Source: Lasiodiplodia sp. COLG20
Taxonomy: Eukaryota > Ascomycota > Dothideomycetes > Botryosphaeriales > Botryosphaeriaceae
Direction: 5' to 3'
Assembly: GCA_009801085.1 (NCBI GenBank)
Contig: VNWV01000005.1
Location: 124,001-188,000, forward strand
Length of the DNA stretch: 64,000 nucleotides
This document shows positions 43,001 through 54,185 of this stretch, piece after piece (the first letter of the stretch is position 1; each line of letters begins with the position of its first letter). Both the position numbers and the translations under genes were made by a program. Under the pieces are notes generated by a model. It was given only the letters and a program-made list of their open reading frames with translations, made no database searches and had not been told where the DNA came from.

Positions 43001-46000
43001 ATAGGAGAAATTCCTCGGACAACAGCGTATGAGCGTTCGAGGCCCCTGATCGACTCTCGGCATCGCTCTTACCAGTGAACGAGCTTCCATATGTTCATTC
43101 TGAGAACAGGCAGCTCACATGCGGTGATCATGGATAATCAGAGTACGCAATCCATAGTTGCAAAACTCTATTGGTTGAAAAGCAATGAACAAGCCATTTA
43201 ACACTCTGTATAACGACGTCCGTGTCAAATCTCGTAAGAACTCAAGATAAGTTTGTTGGAGCCAAGAGTTTAGAGTACCTTTGTAATCAGACCGGCACTT
43301 TTTTTTTTGCAGCAACTAGCGGGATTGAAAGAGGATATGCTAGCATCCATGTGCCGTAGGACTTAGGATGATGAACCACTGGCTGTGAGTCTTTAAGAAA
43401 CACTTCAACGTCCTTGGGCAACGAATTTGCTGTCTCATATGGGACAGGCACGGCAAAACATATGACGAGTGGAACATCGTGTTACAGCGATAAGGGAGCA
43501 TTAACGGCCATTAAGTGGCGTCGCAATGGCATGGCTACAATGTCCAATTGCCAGTAATAGCTACCAGCCTGGCCTTGCTCCGGGGTCTAGGAATCTCCGC
43601 ACAGGGTTCGTCTTAATGCGGGGACGCCACAGGCTCCGGAGCCAAAGACCGCCTCCGCTCCGACGATTGATGGTGGACCTCGCCGGCTGGCTCGTTCGGG
43701 GGGACTGCAACTAGCATCTCGGCACAGACGCTTATTGAGGTAATAAGCATGACCATCGGGTTGTGCCGATGGGTCACGGCATTGTTGAGTGTAGCAGCCA
43801 TTCATGTGATCCGGACTCGGGCTGGCGCGCCGTGGGAGCTGGGGGCGGAGCGGAGACCCGCCTCCGCGCACAAAGACGGACGTGATTGGCCCCGGATCAT
43901 ATTTCCGTCATTGCCAATGGCTGATCCGTGGGGTACCAACTGTATGCTCATTGAACTAGTTGGGTGCCCTCATGATGGAGCAGCCTTCCGAGCCTGTGTC
44001 GTTCGTTTGTTTGGGCTCTGGGACCGACAAGGGCGGCCCATGCCCGACCAACTTTATGCATCGATCTTGTACAAGATTCACGAGCCGCTATTAGTTTCGT
44101 AGCTTCGAACGTAACGGTGCATCCCTGCTGGTGGTTGACACGGTCGGCGCCAGCGCTCTGCAAAAGGCACACTGAACATTTGGCCTAAGTTCAACGTGCG
44201 GCATCGCAACCATGTACGAATGGGCTCTACAAAAGCTAGAACCCGGTGCATGAGGAAGTCAAGCATAAAATTATTTCGAGTCGCGGAGTAAGTGCAAGGG
44301 ATAGAGAATGTTGGGGCGCTAATGTGGACGAGTAAAAGACTTGTGCTCCGACCAGCGCGTCCAACGAGAATATCTCATCCTTTACATTGTAGATGCCACA
44401 TACTGAGTCTATGGCGGTCTTTTTCTTCCAAATGCGTCCGTCCGTGTTCGCAATGGACGCAATGTGTACAACTGTTGGTGAAAGTGTGAGCACTCGATTA
44501 CCGAAACCCTCCCTGAAGTGCCTCACTACAAGTCAGAAATACGAATGAACTGCTTCGATGAGCCTGCTGAGAAGGAATGTGGAAGCGGTGTCGCTTATGC
44601 AAAACAGGTGCAGGGAAGCATCTACTCGCGCAGCCTCGCGGAGCAGGCCGTTCCCCCGGTCAGACAGCCAGGTTCGGTCGCGACACCCGCCATCTGCTCT
44701 ATGACCAACAAAACCATCGCAAGAGATCCACGAGAATGACAAACAGCGCTCGGTATGGTATTGCAAAGGCATGACTGGCCCACAAGCCACCGCAGGACCG
44801 AAGTAACCGACTGAACACCGACGTTTAGTACGACTGAAGGCTTTCGTTTGGACAATGTCTGCCCGTGCGCCTCTCTTCACACGATCAGCGCGTCGGGTCA
44901 GCGGTTGGCCCGGAGCTCTAGGCAGAACTCTCCCTGAGCCTGCGAACTGTTGACTCGCCGATACGCGCTGGGATGCAAACCATGACCAGCCCTTACGCCC
45001 TCTCCCTCGAACGATGACGGGTGGATCAAGGCATTCACACAGAACACCCTACGCATTTGGAGAGGGCGCCACCGTTCTCTTGTCGAAAAGTCGCATACTT
45101 GATTCGTTGAGTGAAGCTGCAGACGTTCGGAGACATTGGGAAGGAGGGAGAACGGTTCGAGTACACAGTGATTGGGACATGTGGCTGAGCAAGCTTGGTC
45201 TGGCTCTGAGCTATTTTGTATGGTTCAATTGTCCATTGGATGGTCTCGCCGTCGAGGAAGAATCGCCCTTACGGCTATCACGAAGGCTTGGCAGGATGAT
45301 TCAGAATCAAGATAGGCGTTTGTAGGACGTATCAATGTACAGTAAAGACTGACAGTAGCCCGTGATGCTGAGGATCCATGGCGGAAACGACTCCGGTCAG
45401 CTCATGGCAGAAAAAAGGTGGGGGCATCAGAATCATGGACGAGTCCACCCCTGGGCACAAGAGTACAGCGATTACCCAATCACCACGTCAGAGCAGTCCG
45501 ATCTCTAGTTTAGGTATCATGTTCAATTGGTCGGCGGAGTGGCCTCCTTGGTCTCGGAGAGGATGGTGCAGCAACTTCGAACGTCTGTAGGAGTCCGTTC
45601 CGCTCGGAAATGTCACAAAGCTATCCACAATCGCATAACTTGTACACGGCAATCTGCAATTGCACCTGGACGCTTCGAGCCGAGTCATGGCCATGGCCAC
45701 TCTGGGCGGCGATGAGGCGAAAAAGCCCGTGTACGAGCGGCGGCAGGGACGAAGGGCTGTAAAAAGAGTTATGCCATACTTCGCAAGATCGGCACACAAA
45801 GCGAACCAAGGGGTGCAGCAAGAGATGGTCAAGCAGCAGTAGATATGTGTGCTCACAGGCGTTTGTCCTACAACAAGCTGAGGGTGAAGAGTACAAAAGT
45901 CGTCATCTGATCATTTAGTGGTTGTTGTTTCAAGGTGTGGCTGTCAGGAATAGCGTCCCCCACTCGGACCGGACCAGCTAGACTTGGGCTGCAGCATTGC

Positions 46001-46590
46001 TGCACGCAAACAAGCATGCACGATGCGCAGCGTCGATCGGGCGGTGGACCGCGCAGCAGTCCATGTCGCGCCGCGGATAAGTTGATAGAGGCGATCAGGC
46101 TGGCCAAGGCAATGAGGCTATCGTGTGTTGTGGAAGGCGGCGAGATTGCGCTCGGGCTGGGCCGGGGCTGATTCGCTGGCGCGAGATGAGAGGCTTGGCG
46201 GCCGAGCCGTTGCGCGCGCTCAGGTACCACGACGTCAAGCAAACTTCCTCCCTCAGCAACACCCCGACTCCTCCTCGTCCCGGCTGCTCGCACCCAACTC
46301 TCGCAGCCAAGTTGTTGCCCGGCGACCCGTTTTGCGGCTCCCCCTCGTGGCCAGGCCCACCCTCCGTTCGCTCCGACCGTCGCTCGTTCCGTGCTCGAAC
46401 CTCCTCATTTCCACCCAGCCCGTCGTCGCAACCTCGACACGGCCGGCGCTGAGCCACGAAAAGCTCACCACCTATCCTCCCTCCTCGCCCGACTACCGAC
46501 CGCCACCCTTCGCACTCTCTCGCCGCGAGCATCCGCCTGGTCCTGGCGTCGCCGTGAATCTCCATCCGCGTTGCCCATCCGCACAGCGCC
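40034..46590. other. 6.5-kb segment without a supportable gene
   Basis: After the MST1 3' UTR no frame gives a recognisable domain. Longest candidates (40622-41041 -, 42651-43022 -, 43749-44102 +, 45014-45325 +) lack homology features, good start codons or splice partners. Composition is mixed and not obviously RIP-like. Two copies of a palindromic 15-mer occur (42117, 42801). The right end (46100-46590) is a C-rich leader in front of the RAX1-like gene. Confidence 0.45.
42117..42815. repeat. Paired 15-mers containing a 12-bp palindrome
   Basis: GACGGAGTATACTCC occurs at 42117-42131 and 42801-42815 in the same orientation. The inner GGAGTATACTCC is a perfect palindrome. The 0.7 kb between the copies has no recognised gene. 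Confidence 0.5.
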
Positions 46591-47817
46591 ATGACGACGC
46601 CGTCAAGTTCGCCGGCCCCCGAGGTCCACCGTGACCGCCTGCCCACCCTCTACGAGGTGCTCAGCCGCCGGACCTCCGCTCCCGTCGATCTCTTTTTCTT
46701 CTACATCTACATGCGCGACCAGCAGCGCTCGGTCGATTACCTGGATTTCTGGTGCGTCGCGCTGCTCGGACCCGTCCGCGCTGCTACTAATTGACTTCAT
46801 AGGCTCGATGTTTCTCAACACATGGCCCTCTGCCGCCACTATGTGCGTGAACTGCGTCGGACCAACCTGTTTGGCACCCCGGAGCTCGAAAAGGCCGGCA
46901 GCAAAAGATCTTCGGCCGTCCTGGACAATGTTGCCGAAGCTGGACCATCCAACGAGAAGACCACGCCCGAGCAGCGCCTCTCGGCCTTCCTGCGTGAGAA
47001 CGACACTGCCAGGCACCACTCGCCCCAAAACAGTGTCGGCACCACCGATTCCGCTCGCTCCAACAACGAGCCCCCGCGCCCCAGCTTCATGGCAGGTTCC
47101 ACGGCTAGCGGCTCTCCCATGCAGGACTCCTCGGGCAATCAGCAATCCACCCCCGAGCAGCACACCGTCACCCGTAACGACATCCGCGCCTCCGCCGAGA
47201 AGATCTTGTACACCTACCTTCTTCCCGGTTCCGAGCGCGAGATCATCCTTCCGCAGAGCATTCTGGACAGGATTACCCACGACATCGAAGTCGAGAACCG
47301 TGATGATCCTGAAGTCTTTGACACGGCCAAGGACTACGTTTTCCAGGCTATGGAGCGCGATGCTTTCCCCGGTTTCCTGCGTTGCAAGGCCTTCGGCAAC
47401 CTGGTACCTCCGAGCATGATGGTCCGCATGATTATCGGTCTGTTGGCCATGTTTGGTGGATTCTGGGCCGCCTTCACTCTCATCTTCCTGGACCATTCGA
47501 GAGCCAACCGTTGCTGGGTAAGTTGTTTTCTTCCGCCTGAGGTCCAGCTAGCCACGATATTAACAGTGCTTCCAACACAGCTTATCCTCCCCTTCACCAT
47601 TGGCGTCTACATGCTCGCATCACACCAGTACATGCTCGACCCCTTGCTCGTATTCGCCGGCCGCAGCGAGACGACGTTCGGCAACTTCGGCAAGATCCGC
47701 GAGCCTTTCGTCAAGAAGCTGCTGATCAAACGCGCCATCATGGTCCTCCTTGTCATCGCCTTCGCCGACGCCGCCCTATGCCTGCTGTTCATCCTCGTCC
47801 CCGGCAGGCGCCTATGA
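46591..47817 (+). CDS. RAX1: RAX1-like RGS-domain membrane protein
   Basis: Exons 46591-46751, 46803-47517 and 47581-47817 give 370 aa. The first intron (51 nt) joins to read YLDFWLDVSQHMALCRHYVRE, the RGS-domain core of fungal Rax1. A Ser/Pro/Gln-rich insert follows, then the second half of the RGS-like region (RNDIRASAEKILYTYLLPGS, DAFPGFLRCKAFGNL). Three hydrophobic segments close the protein (IIGLLAMFGGFWAAFTLIFL, LILPFTIGVYML, VLLVIAFADAALCLLFIL). Yeast Rax1 marks bud and division sites with Rax2; in filamentous fungi it is linked to polarity, septation and G-protein signalling. The second intron (63 nt, GTAAGT to CACAG) has no in-frame stop, so unspliced RNA would still be translatable. 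Confidence 0.88.
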
Positions 47818-49005
47818 TGCCGCGACAGCACCAGGTCTCACTTTCCTCCACTTTCGGGTCGTGTTCTATTGTTTTCTCCTTTGCCGAATCAAAAGCGCAG
47901 CATCAGCGATTGTGCTATCTTGCTTCTTCGCTTTGCCTTGCCCTTCCGTGCATGGGTCTACAGCGTGCCTGCGAGTTGATTTTTCTCTCGTAAATTATAC
48001 CCTATCTTGAGTTATTGTTGTCGGCCTCAAAACACTCGAAAACCAGCCGGCCACTCTGAAGGCGTTTTCCCTTTTTCCTTTGTCGATTGTCTTCTCATCG
48101 GCGGCGAAATCAGGCGTGTATCGGATGTCCTTTTCATATATCCCTCGAAATTCTTGTCCTTCTGCAAAGTAGAAGACATCACTCTCACACTCGGGCTTTT
48201 TTTGCTTTCCCTTCTTTTTCCTCTCCGTCTCGTCTGCTTCAACGCCGTTCGTTCTTCTGAATGGACGGCGCTTATTTGTTGCTCTCTGGACCACGGATCG
48301 CCCTTTTCCTAACCTCTCTCTTCTGATTCTTGTGATGCTTCGGACGTCGCTATGGTTCTGGATTTGCTCTTTTTTTTTCTTTTCCACTGGAGTTTAATGA
48401 TATATTTTCTCCTGTTTCTGAGAGAGAGCTGGAGAATGGGTGAGTGGTGGTAATTCGCCAGCGTTTGGGGAGGGTTTTTGGTTAAGTTGAGAAAAGAGGG
48501 GAGTGTGAAGAGGAATGCATTGCGACGGTGGTACGGATGGTGCGGGAAGGATAATGGGGGTATTTTTTTTTTTTTGGTACTAGTCTCTAGGAATTGATAT
48601 CCGAGTGATGACTATTGCCAAACTTTTTGTCCCGAAACTAACGTTTGCTTGGTATTCACCCTCGCTCATATGTGTGTTTGCACGCTAATTGAACGCGTAA
48701 AGAAAGCAGAGCGTATTTTCCAGCTTCTGCTTCTTACATTTTTCCAAACTACTAGGTAATGGATAACAGACCAGAGGAGAAGTAAACCCCGTTTTCCCCA
48801 AGAACGCCAAGATTGATGTAGGAGTCCGTTGCACCCTATTCCCTTCCCTTCCCATGCCATTGCAAAACTCCTTTTCTCCCCGCCGCGAATTCCTTTCACT
48901 GTCAACATGTATCTATACAAAGGAGAATCTATACACTTTCAGAAACAAAGGATGTGGATAGAGACGTCAGTCATTGTGGTGGATCAGCGCTCCGTGTGGC
49001 CGCTA
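47818..49005. other. Intergenic, convergent 3' ends
   Basis: 1.2 kb between the convergent RAX1-like and DUF155 genes. T/C-rich and T-run-containing sequence (48080-48400, 48563-48575) fits 3' UTRs. No gene is seen. Confidence 0.5.
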
Positions 49006-50911
49006 CTACAGCAGCTCTTCTCGCGGTGAGCACATGGGCAGTGGCACGCCGCCATCGGCCGCGGGCGCTTTGTTCTTGCCTGAGGTGAGGATGCCGAAGC
49101 GGAGGAAGACCTCGGAGCAGGTGACGAGGATGGAGAGAATGATGAGGATGATGATGATCCAGGTGATGCCTGAAGGCGGTTGTTAGGGCTGTGGTGCCTC
49201 TAGAGCTGATGGAGGAGCATTAAACTTACGAGTCATCTTCTTGTCGGCGATGGAGTCACTCAGTATTTCGGCAAGATCGAGGAAGACGCGGCAACGCTCG
49301 TTGAGGACCTGGATGCGCGGCTTGATCTCGAGGTACTCGCGGATGGCGGCGTAAAGCGGGTGCAGCGTTGGTTCCGATTCCCAGAAGAAGTTGGGGACGT
49401 CGAGCATATTTGAAGCTTGAAAGTTGTCAGCAAGGCAGGAAAGAGGACAGAGGATGTCCTCGGTGGTAAAAGTGATGGCTGTACTTACAAAGGTTGACAT
49501 CTACTCTGCTGGCAAAAAGCTGCCCCAACATGCTCACGACTTCCTCACGCTGCATGCCCAGCTTTCCGGTGAGAGCAAGGCGTCGGGGTACGTATTGCGC
49601 CTTGATCATGATCTGTGCCATTCTTTCCTCGAAGAAGCACAGCTTCGTGCTCTGGGCGATGGCATGGCTCATGGCCAACTTGATCATATGGTCTCCACTC
49701 CGCAACGTGATCATGTCATTGTAGACGCGGGGCCTGTTGATTTCCGGGTTGTACTCGAAGTGGAACTCCTCGGTCTCAAAGTCCTCTTCCTGCTGCGGGC
49801 GCGTTACCAGAGCCACGTTGGTGATGGATTGCGAAAAAGTGAGGTCGGCCAGTATGTCCTTCTCCTGGCGTTCGGTAAAGTTCCAGAAGACAACAACGCC
49901 ATAGGAGTAGACAAACATCTCACCGAATGCAAGAGCATCGGGGGCGATCCTTGGCGGGGACATTGAGCGCTGCGAACTGTCCCGATGCGGCGAGCGTGGT
50001 GATTCGAGCATGTCATCTGACGCCCTTGACACGCTGCCGTTACGAGGACTCTGGCTGGGAGACTCTCCGTCCTCGTGCGCCCGTATGCCGTAGCGCTCAT
50101 TGTCACCGAAATAGCCTTCATGATATTCCCTGTTCTCATTTCGCTCGATCTCCTCGTCCAAAACACTCTTTCCGCCAGGGCTCTTCAACACCGGACTGCT
50201 GCGAACCCTGTATCCATCATGGCCTCCGAGGAGCGGGAGGTGGTAAACAGTATACAGGCAATCGTCGTACAGCTTGGTCCGGGCGCCGTGCTGGTTCTTG
50301 ACGAAATCGGCGGTTGGGCGCAACTTGTACGACTGGGCAGTACAGTAAGCCGTCACGCGGGCCAGCTTCTCTGCACGCCTGGCCTTGGGCAGACGCTCGG
50401 CGTACGACTTCTCCTTGACGCCAGCGCGCTGGCTCCTAATACGTTCCAGCTCATTGTCGTCCGGGGGGCCGGCGTCCTCGTCGTCGCGGAAGCCCTCGAG
50501 CAGGTCGTCGTCGTCAGCCTTCTCCTCGTCGGCCTCGGGCAGCAGCACCAGCTTCTCGCTGACCTTGCTCGACCGCGACGGCATGTACTGCGGAGCCATA
50601 CGTCCGCTCAGCTTGGGTTCCAGCGGGTGCCGACCGGACGGCGTGCGCGTGTGCCGCGGGCGCTCCGGAGCGGGCCCGCGCCGCTGGCCGGACGGGATCT
50701 CCGAGGCGTACTGCAGCACGTTGTCGACGCTGATCAGGCGCGTCGTCGCGGTGCGCGGCATCGGCGGCGGGCGCTGCTGCACCACCTCGCGGGCGTCGGT
50801 GACCTAGTGCGCGTGGACGGCGTCAGTTAGGGAACTTTCGCTCTGCCTCGGTGAGGGACTGACCAGCACCGTGGGGCCCCGTTTGGACTTCGCTGATGTC
50901 GTGGACGCCAT
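49006..50911 (-). CDS. DUF155 (RMD1/RMD8-like) membrane protein
   Basis: Exons 50911-50864, 50803-49489, 49415-49230 and 49169-49006 give 570 aa. Introns of 60, 73 and 60 nt close in frame. The N-terminal 200 residues are Arg/Pro/Ser-rich with an acidic patch. The DUF155 domain includes RVTAYCTAQSYKL, FGEMFVYSYGVVVFWNF, NDMITLRSGDHMIKLAMSHA, CFFEERM and NMLDVPNFFWESEP. One C-terminal TM helix (WIIIILIILSILVTCSEVFL) anchors it. Relatives are yeast Rmd1/Rmd8, fission yeast Sad1-interacting factors and animal mitochondrial RMND1. Roles proposed range from mitochondrial translation support to sporulation and nuclear division. No clear mitochondrial presequence is seen here, so the RMD8/Sif branch is likelier. 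Confidence 0.88.
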
Positions 50912-52748
50912 TGCGGACGGTATGTGGAGGTTTCGGAGGCAGAGGCCTCGTTTAGGGCGCGCGCGGGGGCGATGTGGTCGGCTGGGGGTGCGGTGTTGTC
51001 GGGAGCTTTGGCGTTTGGTGTTGCACTGCCAGCGAACGTCATCGACTGCCGAGCTTCTTCACCAACCCTTGACGCACACACCCCGCCTTCGTTGGTCTTC
51101 ATGCAGCCATTGGGTCACGAGTACATGGGAAGCACCACAAAGCAATCGTCAATTGGCTTAATCTAGCACTTCGGCTCGGATCCTTGGCCACAAACTCCCA
51201 TTACGACATCAGCCGGCCCGTCTCTAACATCGCAACGACGGCCAACGACCGGTGTTCTTCATTATCCCTTCCTGTGACAACGCCTAAGACCCCGGATGGT
51301 CACCGGAGGTCGAGCCTTCGGAGAATTTGAATATAGCCCTCCATCCAGAAGTACCATACAGTCCTTCAAGATCTTGTGTTGCCAAATTCGGTAAATTGTG
51401 GCCAGGTACTGCTCTGTTTCCATCCCCCGGTGTGTAGCTTTTGATTGGCGCATCCGCCCCTGGAAAAGTTGCACACTTCCTTTTGGTATCTGTGCTGTGC
51501 TCCTCTTGGTGAGCTCGCTCCTTGCCTTTCCCTTTTCTCTGTTCCATTCTCAGAGACCCGTTTGGTTTTGCGAGATCAATGCAGCTTGAAGGCCTCCCGG
51601 TAGAATTTGGATGCCTGCGTGGTTGCAGAGCAGCTAATTTTGACAAAAGTTATCAAAGTTCTGACACAGTAATATTTCGCAAATAGTGTTCCGTTGTTGC
51701 GCGCGCGTCCCGGATACTTAAGGTACACGGGTGGTATGGTAAGTTACACGCATATCGAAAGGGTCTTGTTTGCTGGATCGGCTTGACCAAACCAGAGTTT
51801 GCGTTGCAAGTACTGATAGATCGCAGATTCTCTTCTACCCAAGATCTTTCCAAGCTTACGCTTTGAACGCTGAACAGCGTGTGGTGAACAGACGATTCAT
51901 TTTCCTACGTGTACTTTGTGCTATCAAAGATTCCGGAGGGGCATGATCGCGCATGCTATCTCAATTGTGCCACAGTTGGCCGTTCCAAACACCAAGACTT
52001 TGATCCGGGGGCCGACGGGCCGGCCGCGTTTATTTTGAATCCTTTGGCTTAGGAACCAGCGAATCAGCACACGCCCCGGCACATATGGTCAGCGGTTCTG
52101 CCGCGAACTAATAGTCGTCATCTCCCTTGAAATAACAGCCATGTGAGTTTTCAAAAGCAATGGGTACATGATCGACACAATGTCCAACAATGCTGCTGAC
52201 GGGCGTTTCCACAAAACGTGCTCAAATCGCCTCTCTATGCCAACCCTGGTCTGGCGCAAGGCCACAAACGGCAAAGCACGCATTCCTACCAAGACCGGTC
52301 TCAGTCAGAATGCACGGAAAAAACAATCAATGTCACTTCCCCGCCATCCGTTTCGAAACGGTTGCTGCCAATGTTCCAGATTCTGGTGCTGGCTCTCCGT
52401 GAGACGGAAGAATAGGCAACGGACCGCTGCCGACAACTTTATTCTCTGGGCTGGCATGCAGATACGAGTCAGGAATTTGATCAATGCCGACAGAAAGTGG
52501 AGCACCAAGCCTCCACTGTAGTTTCAAGACCTGATGTCGGTATCCTGTGGAGGATTTAATTGCTCGAGTACCCCATCTCTTTTTGTGTCAGGCAGTGAAA
52601 CGTTCTTTGGTTCATCTGAGACAGTAAGCTTATACATTTACATGTGAGGCTTACTCTTAGTACTCCATCTTTTTACATCATCCGCTATAAGTACAAATTG
52701 CTCCGTCTTTCTATTTGCTACATAGCGTCCGCATCGTTGCATACAATA
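50912..52748. other. Intergenic, no gene seen
   Basis: 1.8 kb covering the DUF155 promoter and the DJ-1 gene promoter. Short frames such as 51284-51646 (-) and 52168-52521 (+) show no domain or splice partner. Confidence 0.5.
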
Positions 52749-53762
52749 ATGTCGAGAAATCTTTACCTCAAGGGAGCATTTTTGGTTTGGAAATTCATTT
52801 TACTTTCTTGGTTGCCAGCAGTAGCAGCGAGCAAGCTTGAAGGTAGATACAGCAATTCAACGCGTAAGCATACAATATCCTACTCCGCAAGGTGCCCATG
52901 CTAACCTCTCAAGGTCCCGTCAATTTTGGCATCCTGCTCTTTCCTACCTTCCAGGCTCTCGACGTCTTCGGTCCGCTCGACGCCTTGAACATCCTATCCT
53001 TGAGTCATCCAATTAACCTCGCCCTCGTAAGCACCCCACGTCGAGCCTTTGCTTTAAAACACACAGCATCGGCCCTCTCTTTGTGAAATAGGGACGTAGA
53101 GGATCATCGAACATTAACCACTCCCCCAGATCGCCGAAACCCTCGACCCAGTCAACACTGCGCCAACCAGCCCCTACATGAACACTTTCAACAGCAACTT
53201 CTCCGAATCCGTTCTCCCGACGCACACCCACGACACCGCGCCACCTCTCGACGTCCTCATCGTTCCCGGAGGTAAGCTTTCTCTCCCCCGTCCCTCCCTC
53301 CTCTTCACACTAAAATCATGGAACCACCAACCAGGCCTCGGCACCCGCGCCCCGGTCTCCCGCCTACAGCCCACGCTCTCCTACCTCGAAACCACCTTCC
53401 CGGACCTCTGCTACCTGATCACCGTGTGCACGGGCGCCGGGCTCGCCGCGCGGACCGGCATCCTCGACGGGCTGTCGGCCACGACCAACAAGCGGGCCTG
53501 GCGCGAGACGACGGCGCTGGGGCCGGCCGTGAGGTGGGTGCCGCAGGCGCGGTGGGTGCGGTCCGACGAGAGCGGCGGCAAGGTGTGGAGCAGCAGCGGC
53601 GTGAGCGCCGGCGTCGACGCGACGCTGGCCTGGATGGCTGAGGTGTTTGGCGAGCCCGCCGCCGACGAGGTGGCTGCCGTCATGGAGTGGACGAGGGTGA
53701 GGGCCTGGTGGGACGATCCGTGGGCCGGGCACTACAATTTGACGGGGCAGACCAAGGGATGA
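52749..53762 (+). CDS. DJ-1/PfpI family protein with signal peptide
   Basis: Exons 52749-52863, 52914-53026, 53130-53271 and 53335-53762 give 265 aa. Introns are 50, 103 and 63 nt. The first exon encodes a hydrophobic signal (FLVWKFILLSWLPAVAA) followed by a short linker. The DJ-1/PfpI fold shows NFGILLFPTFQALDVFGPLDALN, LDVLIVPGGLGTR and the nucleophile elbow LITVCTGAGLAARTGILDG, with Cys at the expected tight turn. ATTNKRAW after the elbow is as in isonitrile-hydratase-like and AraC-type relatives. Enzymatic options include glyoxalase III-type, isonitrile hydratase or chaperone-like activity; none can be chosen. The third intron has no in-frame stop. The gene is tail-to-tail with the OTU locus. 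Confidence 0.85.
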
Positions 53763-54185
53763 GTGAAGGGGGGAGAGAGAGAGGTGGGAGATGAAAAGGT
53801 TTGATGGTTTGGGGGAGAATTGAAGGTGGTGACGGAAGCGGATAAGTTGTCTGGATGAGAGGGAGTCGTATCTTTGATTTTATTTTGGTATTGGGATGGT
53901 CTTGGAATTCCTCATCCGTCGTTGTTTGCGATCTTCAATGCCATAATTGGTGACAGAAAAGTCATTGACTCCTTCAACATTAGTCCCTGACCAAGTCAAA
54001 AGGGAAGAAAAGTACCCCCTTTTTTTTTTCTTCTTAAAAAGAGACATCGCAAATTACTCCGGCAAAACAGTACTTTATGATCAAATGAACCCCACAGTTA
54101 CTACGCTCTTTTTCGCAAATAGCTTACTTGTAGCTTTAATAACTGCCTTCTTTCAATCATATATGGGCCATATACTCCACGCTCC
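53763..54185. other. Intergenic, convergent 3' ends
   Basis: AT-rich spacer between DJ-1 (+) and the OTU frame (-). It carries a T run near 54020 and no gene. Confidence 0.5.

Noticed and set aside
42651..43022. 123-codon minus-strand frame with fairly protein-like composition
   Set aside because: It has no ATG start, no recognised motif and no exon partner. Left as unannotated.
40034..46590. RIP-mutated transposon relic
   Set aside because: Composition is not strongly AT-rich, no terminal repeats were found by eye, and no transposase or reverse transcriptase fragments appear in any frame.
46603..47496. 297-codon minus-strand frame opposite RAX1
   Set aside because: Antisense shadow of a well-supported spliced gene.
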